From Candidatus Dichloromethanomonas elyunquensis (GTDB lineage: Bacteria > Bacillota > Desulfitobacteriia > Desulfitobacteriales > Syntrophobotulaceae), in NCBI GenBank assembly GCA_001515265.1, contig LNDB01000009.1, positions 33,881 to 97,880 of the forward strand: a stretch of DNA of 64,000 nucleotides. Reading direction: 5' to 3'. The position numbers and the translations under genes are program-made. The notes beneath the pieces are model-generated. The model was given only the letters and a program-made list of their open reading frames with translations. It was not told where the DNA came from and made no database searches. Shown here one piece after another: positions 1-8,908 of this stretch (the stretch's first letter is position 1; the number at the start of each line of letters is the position of its first letter).

Positions 1-180
1 TGTGCTGTTTCAGAAGCAGACACCGCAAGGGTACAAAAAAATGCGGCAAGAATCCAAAAAGAAGCACATGAAAATCTTGAAAAATTATACAGTGAAGGTT
101 TTCACGTTTGTCATATCTATTTTGGCGAACCTTTGGAGGGCAGCTGCCTTTTTTGTAATGCCTTTTTAAGAAAAGGGTAA
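1..180 (+). CDS. yabA: YabA, replication initiation control protein (3' end only)
   Basis: Frame 1 is open from the window edge to a TAA at 178-180, giving the last 59 residues. They contain a C-terminal zinc-site pattern with H35, C37, C49 and C52 (FHVCH, then CLFC), which is the hallmark of YabA. YabA tethers DnaA and the DnaN sliding clamp and restrains re-initiation; its missing N-terminal half would be the leucine-zipper region. The position directly upstream of rsmI matches the Bacillus order. The 5' part lies outside the window, so length and start cannot be judged. Confidence 0.85.
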   Translation, partial: CAVSEADTARVQKNAARIQKEAHENLEKLYSEGFHVCHIYFGEPLEGSCLFCNAFLRKG

Positions 181-195
181 AAGTGAGGGCACATC

Positions 196-1026
196 ATGCA
201 GGAAAACGGAACCCTATATGTTTGCGCTACTCCAATTGGTAATTTAGGGGATATTACTCTGCGGGTAATCGAAACATTAAAGCAAGTAGATTTTATAGCG
301 GCTGAAGATACCAGACATTCTAGAAAACTGCTCAACTATTACCATATTAATACGCCATTGATCAGTTATCATCAACATAACGAGAAGTTCAGAACAAATG
401 AAGTTATGAAAAGGTTGAAAGCGGGAGAAAACTGTGCCCTGATATCCGATGCAGGGATGCCGGGAATATCCGATCCAGGTCAGGTGCTGATCAATACCTG
501 TCTGGCGGAAAATATTAAAATAGATGTTTTGCCGGGTCCCAATGCTGCGGTAACCGCTCTCGTTCTGTCAGGGATGCCGACAGAAAGTTTTATCTATCTA
601 GGATTTTTACCTTCTGCTTCGGGAGAACGAAAGAAGATTTTATCAAACATTTCCGAGCTTCCGTATACAAGTATTTTTTATGAAGCGCCGCACCGAATCA
701 TCCGTACCCTGGAAGATATTCAGGAAGTTTTGGGAGACCGCTTAACAGTAGTGGCCAGGGAACTTACCAAGGTTCACCAAAGCATACATAAGGGTTTAAC
801 CGGAGAATTGCTTGACGAGTTCCGGATGACAGCACCTAAAGGTGAATGCTGCATTCTTATTGGTCCTTACATTCAAAAAAAAGAAACTGGCCAGCCAATG
901 GATTGGTTGGAAGAAATAAAAAAATTGGAACTGGAAGGTAAAGAAAGTAAGGAAGCGATGAAAATCGTTGCCAAAAAGAGAGGAATCAGTAAAAGAGATA
1001 TTTATAAAGCAAAGTTGGAAAGCTAG
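196..1026 (+). CDS. rsmI: 16S rRNA (cytidine1402-2'-O)-methyltransferase RsmI
   Basis: 276 residues, the usual family length. The N-terminus shows the tetrapyrrole-methylase-type SAM fold signature LYVCATPIGNLGDITLR followed by AAEDTRHSRKLL, both diagnostic of RsmI, and a GMPGISDPG loop. The enzyme 2'-O-methylates C1402 in the ribosomal decoding centre. The C-terminal tail is lysine-rich and helical, as in homologues. It starts with ATG 15 bases after yabA and is probably cotranscribed with it. The following 125 bases hold only the converging terminator of abrB. Confidence 0.93.
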   Translation: MQENGTLYVCATPIGNLGDITLRVIETLKQVDFIAAEDTRHSRKLLNYYHINTPLISYHQHNEKFRTNEVMKRLKAGENCALISDAGMPGISDPGQVLINTCLAENIKIDVLPGPNAAVTALVLSGMPTESFIYLGFLPSASGERKKILSNISELPYTSIFYEAPHRIIRTLEDIQEVLGDRLTVVARELTKVHQSIHKGLTGELLDEFRMTAPKGECCILIGPYIQKKETGQPMDWLEEIKKLELEGKESKEAMKIVAKKRGISKRDIYKAKLES

Positions 1027-1114
1027 TTCAAATGATACCTTATTTTTAATAGGTTTTATTAAAACAAATAGAAAAAATAAATTCAAGATGAAGTAAGACA
1101 AAAAAGCAAAATAA

Positions 1115-1136
1115 AAGAGAGGTTAATACCTCTCTT
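1115..1136 (-). terminator. Intrinsic terminator of abrB
   Basis: A 9-bp perfect stem (1115-1123 with 1128-1136) with a 4-base loop. Read on the minus strand it is followed by a T-rich tail (TTTATTTT), so it ends abrB transcription. On the plus strand there is no T tract. Confidence 0.8.
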
Positions 1137-1151
1137 ATGTCGGTCTTTTGG

Positions 1152-1421
1152 CTATACGGCCTTACTATCCGAAGTTGCAGCAACTTCGCCCATTGCTAAA
1201 GCACAATCCAGACAGACATTCTTACCTCTGAAAACTTGGACATTGGCAGCATTTCCGCAAAATACACAAGCTGGTTCATATTTCTTGAGGATGATTTTTT
1301 CTTCATCAACATATATTTCCAGTGCGTCTTTTTCATCTATACCAAGTGTTCTGCGGAGCTCAATAGGTAACACAACGCGGCCAAGTTCGTCAACTTTTCT
1401 CACAATTCCTGTAGATTTCAT
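1152..1421 (-). CDS. abrB: AbrB transition-state regulator with zinc-ribbon tail
   Basis: 89 residues from the ATG at 1421, chosen because AAAGGGG lies 7 bases upstream; an upstream in-frame ATG at 1454 has no such site. Residues 1-50 are the swapped-hairpin AbrB/SpoVT DNA-binding domain (STGIVRKVDELGRVVLPIEL) and are nearly identical to Bacillus AbrB. Instead of the Bacillus C-terminal dimerisation domain there is a small putative zinc ribbon (C52, C55, C70, C73), a form common in clostridia. AbrB represses post-exponential and sporulation genes during growth. It sits opposite to its neighbours between rsmI and metG, the same place as in Bacillus. The paralogous domain in SpoVT lies at 37118. 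Confidence 0.9.
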   Translation of the reverse strand: MKSTGIVRKVDELGRVVLPIELRRTLGIDEKDALEIYVDEEKIILKKYEPACVFCGNAANVQVFRGKNVCLDCALAMGEVAATSDSKAV

Positions 1422-1466
1422 AGCTGTTACCCCTTTCTCAACAAGTTTCGACATATAAGCAACCTT

Positions 1467-1495
1467 ATGTTACCAATCATGTCTGAAAAAGTCAA
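1467..1495 (-). promoter_or_regulatory. Sigma-A-type promoter of abrB
   Basis: On the minus strand TTGACT (1490-1495), a 17-base spacer and TAACAT (1467-1472), about 45 bases upstream of the abrB start. Confidence 0.55.
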
Positions 1496-1570
1496 TAGGA
1501 AGAAAGTGCTTGTCCTATTATTTTAATAAGAAAAATCGAATAAAATGTCGTTGATACCGGCAGATAAAAC

Positions 1571-1600
1571 TTGACAATAATCCCTGTTGTTTCCTATATT
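1571..1600 (+). promoter_or_regulatory. Sigma-A-type promoter of metG-tatD
   Basis: TTGACA (1571-1576), an 18-base spacer and TATATT (1595-1600). The leader to the metG ATG is about 95 bases. I see no convincing T-box motif in it. Confidence 0.65.
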
Positions 1601-1701
1601 TAACGAGGACAACCAAATCAAATTTTAAGGGTTTGTACATTATATGCGCTTGAGAGACAAAATGCGAATTGAATTGGTATAAAAAAAAGGAGTTGTGCCT
1701 G

Positions 1702-3678
1702 ATGAAATACTACATAACAACCCCCATTTATTACCCGAATTCCAGCCCACATATCGGAACTGCCTATACCACAATTGCAGCTGACGCCATGGCTCGCCTG
1801 CGCCGGATGAAGGGTGACGATGTCTACTTCCTTACAGGAACGGACGAAAATGCCCAGAAAATCGTTAGGACAGCAGAAAATGCAGGGGTAGACCCGCATA
1901 CGTATGTTGATGGAATCGTAAAGAGGTTTCGGGAGCTTTGGAATTTACTGCAAATTTCCAATGATGACTTTATCCGCACCACAGAAAATAGGCATGTCAA
2001 AGTTGTGCAATATATCTTCAATCGTCTATACGAACAAGGAGATATTTATAAATCAGAGTATGAAGGGTGGTATTGTACACCCTGTGAAACATTTTGGACA
2101 GAAAACAAATTGATAGATAGGAAATGCCCAAACCCTGATTGTGGGAGAGAAGTAGAACTGTTAAAAGAAGAGAGTTACTTTTTTAGAATGTCTAAATATC
2201 AGGATAAACTGCTTGAACATATACATAGCAACCCCGATTTTATACAACCAGTATCAAGACGTAACGAAATGATCAAGTTTATCGAAGGCGGTCTCGAAGA
2301 CCTTTGTGTATCCCGTACAACTTTCCAATGGGGTATCAAAGTGCCGTTTGATCCAAAACATGTAGTTTATGTTTGGCTGGACGCGCTAATAAACTACATT
2401 TCTGCGCTAGGGTATCCGGATGGAGAAAACTACCGGAAATACTGGCCGGCAGAAGTTCACCTTATGGGCAAAGATATCGTGCGTTTTCATTCTGTCATTT
2501 GGCCGATCACCTTAATGGCCCTAGGCATCCCATTACCTCAAAAAGTATTTGGGCACGGTTGGTTTTTAAACAGACAAGGCGGGAAAATTTCTAAATCAAG
2601 AGGAAATGTTCAGGACTCCTTTGAGTTGATTCAGAGATACGGCCCCGATCCTATTCGTTATTTTTTATTAAGAGAGATGCAATTCGGGATGGATGGAACG
2701 TACTCTGAGGATGACCTGGTCGAAAGGCTGAACAGTGATCTTGCTAATGATTTAGGCAATTTTGTTTCGCGCACACTGGCCATGGTTGTCAAGTATAACC
2801 AAGGCAAGGTTCCTGTACCCGGAGAAGATGCAGGGCTGGAGAAGGAACTCAAAGAATTAAGCTGCGCGGTTAAGCAAGGTGCTGAAGATAAGATGCTCGC
2901 TTGTGATCCGGCAGGAGCATTGGAATATATTTGGCAATTTGTCAGCAAGTGCAATAAATATGTTGATGAAACAGCTCCCTGGAATCTGGCAAAAGACCCG
3001 CAAGGCAAACAGCGACTCGATACCGTTTTGTATACGCTCGTGGAAGCCATTCGAATCTTAGGTATTTTATGTGCACCCTTCATGCCGGGGGTTCCGGAAC
3101 AACTCAAAACCCTCTTAGGAACAGAAGGACTCTTCCGGGATTGGGAACAAGCAGAGCAATGGAATATCATTAAACCAGGAACGGTTATTGAGAAGGGGGA
3201 CCCGATCTTTCCAAGAATAGACTTATCGGTTTATGCTGAGGTCCAAAGCGAAGATGTAGCGGAAAAAGAGGAGCAAAAGGGAGAATTTAAGGAGGGGATA
3301 CAAACGATGCAGGGAAATATCAAGAACCTTTCTCCGGAATTAGTTCCGTTCAAAGAAGAAATAAGCATCGAAGAATTTGCAAAAATGGATTTAAGAGTGG
3401 TAAAAGTTCTTCAGGCAGAAAAAGTCGAAAAGGCAGATAAACTTCTTAAACTTGAAGTCGAATTAGGAAATGAAATTCGTACCATCGTCTCCGGGATCGC
3501 ACAATATTATACTCCTGAAGATCTCATCGGCAAAAAAGTAATTCTTTTGGCTAACCTGAAACCGGCAAAACTCAGGGGAATCGTTTCTCAGGGGATGATT
3601 CTGGCCGCATCTCACGATGGAGAACTTGAGGTCTTGTCTCTGAGTAAGGAAATGCCATCGGGAGCACAAGTTAAATGA
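1702..3678 (+). CDS. metG: Methionyl-tRNA synthetase
   Basis: 658 residues from the ATG at 1702, chosen for AAGGAG nine bases upstream; the longer frame from 1669 lacks a ribosome site. The class I catalytic core begins with TTPIYYPNSSPHIGTAYT (HIGH-type motif). A zinc knuckle with two cysteine pairs (CTPC and CPNPDC) follows, and then the KISKSRGN (KMSKS) loop. The last ~110 residues form an EMAP/Trbp111-type tRNA-binding domain (FAKMDLRVVKVLQAEKV onward) that dimerises the enzyme. It charges initiator and elongator tRNA-Met. The stop overlaps the tatD start by four bases, indicating translational coupling. Confidence 0.96.
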   Translation: MKYYITTPIYYPNSSPHIGTAYTTIAADAMARLRRMKGDDVYFLTGTDENAQKIVRTAENAGVDPHTYVDGIVKRFRELWNLLQISNDDFIRTTENRHVKVVQYIFNRLYEQGDIYKSEYEGWYCTPCETFWTENKLIDRKCPNPDCGREVELLKEESYFFRMSKYQDKLLEHIHSNPDFIQPVSRRNEMIKFIEGGLEDLCVSRTTFQWGIKVPFDPKHVVYVWLDALINYISALGYPDGENYRKYWPAEVHLMGKDIVRFHSVIWPITLMALGIPLPQKVFGHGWFLNRQGGKISKSRGNVQDSFELIQRYGPDPIRYFLLREMQFGMDGTYSEDDLVERLNSDLANDLGNFVSRTLAMVVKYNQGKVPVPGEDAGLEKELKELSCAVKQGAEDKMLACDPAGALEYIWQFVSKCNKYVDETAPWNLAKDPQGKQRLDTVLYTLVEAIRILGILCAPFMPGVPEQLKTLLGTEGLFRDWEQAEQWNIIKPGTVIEKGDPIFPRIDLSVYAEVQSEDVAEKEEQKGEFKEGIQTMQGNIKNLSPELVPFKEEISIEEFAKMDLRVVKVLQAEKVEKADKLLKLEVELGNEIRTIVSGIAQYYTPEDLIGKKVILLANLKPAKLRGIVSQGMILAASHDGELEVLSLSKEMPSGAQVK

Positions 3679-4436
3679 TCTGGGATACACATGCGCACTT
3701 AGATGACAGTCAGTTCGAGACGGACCGGGAAATCGTTATTGAAAGGGCTAGGGAAGCAGGAATTACAACTATAGTCAATATCGGCCATACCGAATCTTCC
3801 TGCAGTGAGGCCGTAAAACTTGCCGGCAGATATCCGTTCATTTATGCAACAGTTGGGATTCATCCCCATGATGCAAAGGATTGTACGGAAAAAACCTGGG
3901 AACTCCTTCTCAAGCTCTCTCAAAACCCGAAAGTTGTTGCCTGGGGGGAAATCGGACTGGATTATTATAGAGACTTATCGCCCAGGGATGTCCAACGACA
4001 GGTGTTTATCCGTCAATTAGAACTGGCCAACGAAACAGGTTTACCTGTCATAATTCATAACAGAGATGCCCATGGGGATATCATAGAAGTGATTAAAAAG
4101 CATCTTCCTTCAGCCGGCGGAGTATTCCACTCTTATTCCGGTTCATGGGAAATGGCGGAAGAACTGTTGCGGCTGGGCTTTTATTTATCATTTTCCGGAC
4201 CGCTTACTTTTAAAAATGCCCGGCATACGCTGAAAGTAGCTGTTAATGTACCGGAAGACAGGTTTGTCGTGGAGACAGACAGTCCTTATTTAACACCGGA
4301 GCCCTATAGGGGGAAAAGAAATGAACCGGGGTATGTTCGTGAAGTAGTGGCCAAGATTGCAGAAATCAAAGGATTACCTTTTGAAAGGGTCGCACAATTA
4401 TCAAGTAATAATGCCAAGAGGTTATTTGGTTTATAA
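3675..4436 (+). CDS. tatD: TatD-family metal-dependent DNase
   Basis: 253 residues, typical for TatD. Metal ligands of the amidohydrolase-like TIM barrel are visible: DTHAHLDD at the start, GEIGLDYY in the middle, a histidine in VIIHNRDA, and ETDSPYLTPEPYRGKRNEP near the end. The family acts as 3'-5' exonuclease or DNase. The start ATG overlaps the metG stop (ATGA), as in many Firmicutes. A strong terminator follows, closing the metG-tatD unit. Confidence 0.93.
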   Translation: MIWDTHAHLDDSQFETDREIVIERAREAGITTIVNIGHTESSCSEAVKLAGRYPFIYATVGIHPHDAKDCTEKTWELLLKLSQNPKVVAWGEIGLDYYRDLSPRDVQRQVFIRQLELANETGLPVIIHNRDAHGDIIEVIKKHLPSAGGVFHSYSGSWEMAEELLRLGFYLSFSGPLTFKNARHTLKVAVNVPEDRFVVETDSPYLTPEPYRGKRNEPGYVREVVAKIAEIKGLPFERVAQLSSNNAKRLFGL

Positions 4437-4477
4437 GCCGCAAAACGACTAAAAATACCTTCTCTTTCTCTAAAAAG

Positions 4478-4526
4478 TGAAAACCGGATAAATCTTAATG
4501 ATTTGATACTGGTTTTCATTTTTTTT
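4478..4526 (+). terminator. Intrinsic terminator after tatD
   Basis: TGAAAACCGG (4478-4487) pairs with CTGGTTTTCA (4509-4518, one G-T pair) around a 21-base loop and is followed by about eight T residues. It marks the left boundary of the accessory block that separates tatD from rnmV. Confidence 0.8.
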
Positions 4527-4717
4527 GCATAAAACTTTCTGGTCCCAAAAAGGAGTCAGTATTTCGAATTATATAACAGGTAATGCAGAAAAAGGGTTCA
4601 TCAGATGGGTGCACTGAGTCAATCGGATAAGAATCAAAAAAATGAAATTATCAAGGTAATGGATTATAATTAAATTGCGGAATGATTCATCTTAATAAAG
4701 TCAATGGAGGATTTCTC

Positions 4718-5446
4718 TTGTCCGGTTCAATGGCAGTTTTAGAAAATTCTTTAGTAAAACGTCTAATAATGATTAAAGAACAAGATGATTTAAATGAAAG
4801 GAATAAATTCATTCAAGATTATATTCCTTTTATTATTAAAGCTGTGTCAAATCAGACAAACCGGTATATTGAAATTGAAAATAGTGATGAGTTTAGTATT
4901 GGCTTAATCGCTTTCAACGAAGCAATAGAAAAATATGATCATACGAAAGGCGGCTTCCTAAACTTTGCAGAATTGGTTATTAAAAATCGTGTCAAAGATC
5001 TTTGCAGAAAAAGACAAAAAGAACGACTGGAGATTTCATTGGAGAATTGTATAGGCAATTCTCCGGAGAACATGAGTGAACCCTATTGTGAAATAGACCA
5101 CGAGTCTATCGCTTTGAATGAGGAAATCGAACAATACGAAACGGAATTACGCAAGTTCGGAATTACCTTTGAAGACTTAGTCACGGAAACTCCCAAACAC
5201 AGGGATACTCGTGAAAACGCGATCCAGCTTTCGGAACGTATTAGTAAAGATCAAACCACTGTAAAAGAAATATATGCAAAGAAAAAGCTGCCTATCAGTA
5301 AAATCGTTTTAAAGTTTAAAACCACAGTAAAAATTGTGAAACGGAGCAAGAAGTTTATTTTATCAACTGTAATCATATTTGTCGGTAACTTTTGTCAATT
5401 AAGACTCTGGGTAAAAAATTCCTTGCAAGGTGAGCGAAATGTATAA
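4718..5446 (+). CDS. sigI: RNA polymerase sigma factor SigI
   Basis: 242 residues from the TTG at 4718, preferred because GGAGG lies 7 bases upstream; an ATG at 4682 has no ribosome site. The protein matches the SigI family: a region-2-like N-terminal half (NKFIQDYIPFIIKAVSNQ, then GFLNFAELVIKNRVKDLCRK), a linker, and a C-terminal helical domain that replaces canonical region 4. SigI responds to heat or cell-envelope/polysaccharide signals and is held at the membrane by RsgI, encoded immediately downstream with an 8-base overlap. A TATAAT at 4665-4670 could serve as its -10, but no good -35 is visible. Confidence 0.85.
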   Translation: MSGSMAVLENSLVKRLIMIKEQDDLNERNKFIQDYIPFIIKAVSNQTNRYIEIENSDEFSIGLIAFNEAIEKYDHTKGGFLNFAELVIKNRVKDLCRKRQKERLEISLENCIGNSPENMSEPYCEIDHESIALNEEIEQYETELRKFGITFEDLVTETPKHRDTRENAIQLSERISKDQTTVKEIYAKKKLPISKIVLKFKTTVKIVKRSKKFILSTVIIFVGNFCQLRLWVKNSLQGERNV

Positions 5447-6563
5447 AGGGATTGTAATGAAATTTACAAAAAAATATGCGGTCGTATTGGAACAGAACGG
5501 GCAATATTTTAAGATAAAGTTCAAGAACGGTTTGGCTGTTGGTCAGAAAATTTACTTTTTTGAGGAGGATCTGCTCCATGTAGGTAATGGGGAAAAAACG
5601 GAACTATCTTGGATGAATAATGACTTCTGGAAGAAGGCGGTATCGTTTTCAGTCATGGCCGCATGCATCTTGTTCTTTTTCTTTTTTGGAAATATTCTTG
5701 GATTGCCTATGGGGAATAATACCAGTTATGCAGTGGTTTCCTTGGATATTAATCCCAGCGTGGAAATGACAATAAACCAAGAAAGATCTGTGACAAAGGT
5801 GGTACAATTGAATGAAGAGGGGTATAAAGTTGCAGGTCAATACCTAATCGGATTGAAGGTCGAAGATGCTGTGAAATCTGTGATAGAAAATGCAGCCAAG
5901 CAGGATTATCTCGCAGAACAGGATACGATATTGCTAGCAGCTTCGTTAGCTGAAAAGGAAGATATAAATGGGGACAAAGCACAAGAGATTATCAATGAGA
6001 TTAGTGCGTCAGAACTTCCCGGAATGTATTCGTATCTGTTTGTCACATCAAAACCGAATGATTATGAAAAAGCAAAACAAAACGAGATCTCTTTAGGGAA
6101 ATATGAAATGACGGTTATGTCCAAGGGAAAGATAGAACCGGATAAGATTAAGAATATGAAAGTAAAAGAAATCTTAGAGACGCAAGAAATAAAATCGAAA
6201 ATAACGGAAAAAAATCAGAAGACCAATGTATTGTATAAGGAAAGTAATGAGAGAAAACAAAACAATAACGGCAACCTCCAAAAATCCAAACAATCCAACC
6301 AGAAGAGTTTAGAACAGAACAAATCAAGAAATGAAAATCCAGCAAAAGATAAAGGACAGACTGGCTCTGCCAAGGAGAATGAAAAAGAATTAAAGGAACA
6401 GAAGTTTGAGCCGGTACGGAAGAGGTTCCCTGATCCTCCTCAGGGGATCAAACCCGGCCAGTTTATGAATGAATTAAATTACAATCATTCACAAGATCAC
6501 CAACAACCTCCCGAGGCCGATGGTCAGGAACATAAAGTGAAATCCGTAATTATCATTCAATAA
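5439..6563 (+). CDS. rsgI: Membrane anti-sigma-I factor RsgI
   Basis: 374 residues from the ATG at 5439 (AAGGTG six bases upstream); a GTG at 5430 is an alternative. Residues 1-60 are the cytoplasmic RsgI anti-sigma domain, 67-89 a transmembrane helix, and about 95-230 an extracytoplasmic domain containing SLDINPSVEM. The Asn105-Pro106 bond there matches the conserved self-cleavage site described for RsgI proteins. Residues ~230-374 are a low-complexity tail rich in Lys, Asn, Gln and Glu, where other RsgI proteins carry carbohydrate-binding or enzyme modules. The signal sensed is therefore not evident. The gene is coupled to sigI by overlap and converges with the next gene by 11 bases. Confidence 0.85.
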   Translation: MYKGIVMKFTKKYAVVLEQNGQYFKIKFKNGLAVGQKIYFFEEDLLHVGNGEKTELSWMNNDFWKKAVSFSVMAACILFFFFFGNILGLPMGNNTSYAVVSLDINPSVEMTINQERSVTKVVQLNEEGYKVAGQYLIGLKVEDAVKSVIENAAKQDYLAEQDTILLAASLAEKEDINGDKAQEIINEISASELPGMYSYLFVTSKPNDYEKAKQNEISLGKYEMTVMSKGKIEPDKIKNMKVKEILETQEIKSKITEKNQKTNVLYKESNERKQNNNGNLQKSKQSNQKSLEQNKSRNENPAKDKGQTGSAKENEKELKEQKFEPVRKRFPDPPQGIKPGQFMNELNYNHSQDHQQPPEADGQEHKVKSVIIIQ

Positions 6564-7275
6564 GCTCTTTTCCGTTTTCAGTCAACCATTTTCTCCATTT
6601 TTTATAATCAGGAAGGTGCAGCTCAACTAACTTCCAAAAGTCTTTGGAATGATTCATAAATCGAAGATGCGATAATTCGTGTATTACTACATACGCGACT
6701 ACCTGATTTGGCGCCATAATGATCCGCCAGTTTAAGTTGATGTTTCCTTTGTTGGAACAGCTGCCCCATCTGGTTTTCTGATCTTTAATCTTAAGTTTCT
6801 GATAGGAAATACCCATAAGCTTAGAATAGAATTCCACTTGCTCGGGAAGAAGTTTAGAGGCTTGCCCTATATACCACTCTTCAACAAGTTTTTTAATCAG
6901 AGGGACTTGTTGAAGGGGCAAAAGATTCGAGGAAATATTTACAACAATACGACTGCCTTTAAATAATGCATAGAATTCCGGTCCAAAAGTTTTTACAACG
7001 AGCAGAGGATAATTCCTGCCTCTATACAAAAACTTTTCGCCGTCAACATATTTTTTAGGGGATCTCGAGTTTGCTTGAGAAAGATATTTTAGAAAATGTT
7101 TTAATAACAATTCCTTGTGATCTTCCAGAAAGTTTTTTGCATATTCCATAGAAAAAGCCTCTGGAACGGCAACTTTAAAACGTTGATCCTTCATGGTGAC
7201 GTTTATTTTTTTCGCTTTTGTGCTCTTGTATAATTCATACTCAATTACGTAATTTCCGACTGTTAGATATTCCAT
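6553..7275 (-). CDS. YgjP-like (DUF45) zinc metallopeptidase
   Basis: 240 residues. The C-terminal half has the YgjP/SprT-type pattern VIHELSHLRFMNHSKDFW, where HELSH and the later histidine would bind zinc. KTRWGSCSNKGNINLNWRI just upstream is also a family signature. The N-terminal ~100 residues form the usual beta-rich part. These proteins are predicted metal-dependent hydrolases of unproven substrate. No strong ribosome site is seen before the ATG at 7275. The 3' end overlaps the end of rsgI by 11 bases. Confidence 0.82.
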   Translation of the reverse strand: MEYLTVGNYVIEYELYKSTKAKKINVTMKDQRFKVAVPEAFSMEYAKNFLEDHKELLLKHFLKYLSQANSRSPKKYVDGEKFLYRGRNYPLLVVKTFGPEFYALFKGSRIVVNISSNLLPLQQVPLIKKLVEEWYIGQASKLLPEQVEFYSKLMGISYQKLKIKDQKTRWGSCSNKGNINLNWRIIMAPNQVVAYVVIHELSHLRFMNHSKDFWKLVELHLPDYKKWRKWLTENGKELIE

Positions 7276-7469
7276 AATCTATTTCTCGCTTTGCATAAAG
7301 TTATAAGCTCTGTGGAAAATAATAAAATAACTTGGATATGTAAGCACTAATATTTTACTACCAAATGGAAAAGAAATCATGTCCGATTTTAAAATTACAG
7401 CCAGAAACGTTAGATAAAACTTCTGTTATATGATTATAGAAAGTGATAATTGCGAAGGAAGGGAATAAC

Positions 7470-8150
7470 GTGGATCAGTGGGAAGATATGGCTCAAATCC
7501 TGGTAGAAAAGTATGTGGCACCTCAAGGAATCCATGATGTCCGGGTTTTGGAAGCAATGAAAAAAATCCCGAGGCATCTCTTTATTCCTGAAGCGTATCG
7601 GGAATATAGCTATATGGATTCACCTCTCCCCGTAGGAGAAGAGCAAACAATCTCACAACCCTTCATGGCAGCGAAGATGACGGAATTATTAGCGCTTAAA
7701 GAAGGGAATAAAGTGCTGGAAGTTGGCACTGGTTCAGGATATCAGGCGGCACTTCTGGCAGAGATGGGAGTGAAAGTCACTACTATAGAACGGATACAAC
7801 ACTTAGCGGAAAAAGCTAGGAAAGTATTTCGGCGATTATCTTACCCGATCGAAAGTATTATTGGGGATGGAAGAGAAGGGTATGTCCCGAACGCACCCTA
7901 TGATAGAATTATTGTTACCGCCGGAGCTCCTCGTATGGAGGATTCATGGCTCATACAGCTGGCAGAAGGGGGAAGGATTGTAGTTCCCTTAAGTACGCAG
8001 GAAGGCGTTTATTGCCTTCTGGTCAGAAAGAAAACCAGAGAAACAGTACCCGTCTTTGAAGATACCTGGTATGATTATTGCCGCTTTGTACCCCTGTTAT
8101 CAGGAGTAAAAAAGAAAGATGAAAGTTTCGTTAAGGCGGAAAGGACTTAA
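7470..8150 (+). CDS. pcm: Protein-L-isoaspartate O-methyltransferase
   Basis: 226 residues from the GTG at 7470, chosen because AAGGAAGGG lies six bases upstream; another in-frame GTG at 7443 lacks a site. The SAM-binding motif VLEVGTGSGYQAALLAEM and the substrate-loop region (PLPVGEEQTISQPFMAAKM) identify the PCMT family. The enzyme methylates isoaspartyl residues so that damaged proteins can be repaired, a role that would suit a spore former. The 3' end overlaps the convergent DUF4130 gene by 20 bases, so the two messages are complementary at their ends. Confidence 0.92.
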   Translation: MDQWEDMAQILVEKYVAPQGIHDVRVLEAMKKIPRHLFIPEAYREYSYMDSPLPVGEEQTISQPFMAAKMTELLALKEGNKVLEVGTGSGYQAALLAEMGVKVTTIERIQHLAEKARKVFRRLSYPIESIIGDGREGYVPNAPYDRIIVTAGAPRMEDSWLIQLAEGGRIVVPLSTQEGVYCLLVRKKTRETVPVFEDTWYDYCRFVPLLSGVKKKDESFVKAERT

Positions 8151-8874
8151 CAAACTCTACGAGGTTATGCCGATATCGCTGAGGTATAAAATGCGCCTGC
8201 AGTTTTTTGTTTTTGCGGTTATCAATGGCGATATGGTTAAAATAGGCAGTCCATAATCCCTGATAAAAAGCCTCAGAATCAGTAATCTGAAAATCTTTGT
8301 CCACTTGAAAATCTGTCAGAACCCATTCTTTCTGGTCATAAATTACAGCCAGATTGCGTTTGCGATCATGAATAATGAAATTTTCACCGGCTAAGCGATC
8401 TGAAAAGTGCTCGGCCATGAGGACGAGGATGTTATGGTCCGGCTCGAAAACCGCATAGAGGAAGCCTTTTGCTTCCGAAAAACGTAAAAGTCCCAAAAAA
8501 CGATGAGTTTCAAGAGAAACTTTTCTGGCGGTAGCTGCAATGGGAAAAACATCCGAATGTGTATGATACCCGTCAATTTTGGCACCTAGTTTAAAGCCGA
8601 GCTCTACGTATGTAAGAATAAGGTTTTCTTTACGGGGATGACTGGATAAATATACGTAATATATAAGACGCAACGTTTCTCGGGAAATCTTATTCTCCAC
8701 AGCTTCATATACTTTAGCTGCCTGAAGAGAGTCGGTCTGAACAACCTTGTACGGAGTTAGAATAGCATATTGATAGTTTGCTTCTGGATAGATTCCCAAA
8801 GCTTTTTCTTCATAATAATTCAAGTAGATCGCAGTTAGAAGGCCTTCAAAGCTGCCGTCATATAAATAATCCAA
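8131..8874 (-). CDS. DUF4130 protein (TIGR03915-type), putative DNA metabolism partner of radical SAM enzyme
   Basis: 247 residues from a TTG at 8874 with AAGGGGAG seven bases upstream. The C-terminal part, WTAYFNHIAIDNRKNKKLQ followed by HFIPQRYRHNLVEF, matches DUF4130/TIGR03915. This family is known to occur next to a radical-SAM protein and, in other bacteria, fused to uracil-DNA-glycosylase-like domains. No catalytic motif stands out to me. It lies 34 bases downstream of the radical-SAM gene on the same strand, so both are probably one operon. A role in DNA repair or modification is inferred from this pairing only. Confidence 0.8.
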   Translation of the reverse strand: MDYLYDGSFEGLLTAIYLNYYEEKALGIYPEANYQYAILTPYKVVQTDSLQAAKVYEAVENKISRETLRLIYYVYLSSHPRKENLILTYVELGFKLGAKIDGYHTHSDVFPIAATARKVSLETHRFLGLLRFSEAKGFLYAVFEPDHNILVLMAEHFSDRLAGENFIIHDRKRNLAVIYDQKEWVLTDFQVDKDFQITDSEAFYQGLWTAYFNHIAIDNRKNKKLQAHFIPQRYRHNLVEFVKSFPP

Positions 8875-8908
8875 ATATATCTCCCCTTAAAGGAAAATAT
8901 CCGCAAAA

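Noticed and set aside
2658..3170. 170-codon minus-strand frame
   Set aside because: It lies wholly inside metG, has no ribosome site and is serine-rich in the way antisense shadows are.
4540..4580. SigI autoregulatory promoter before sigI
   Set aside because: A CCC and a CGAA are present but their spacing (about 18 bases) does not fit the sigma-I pattern.
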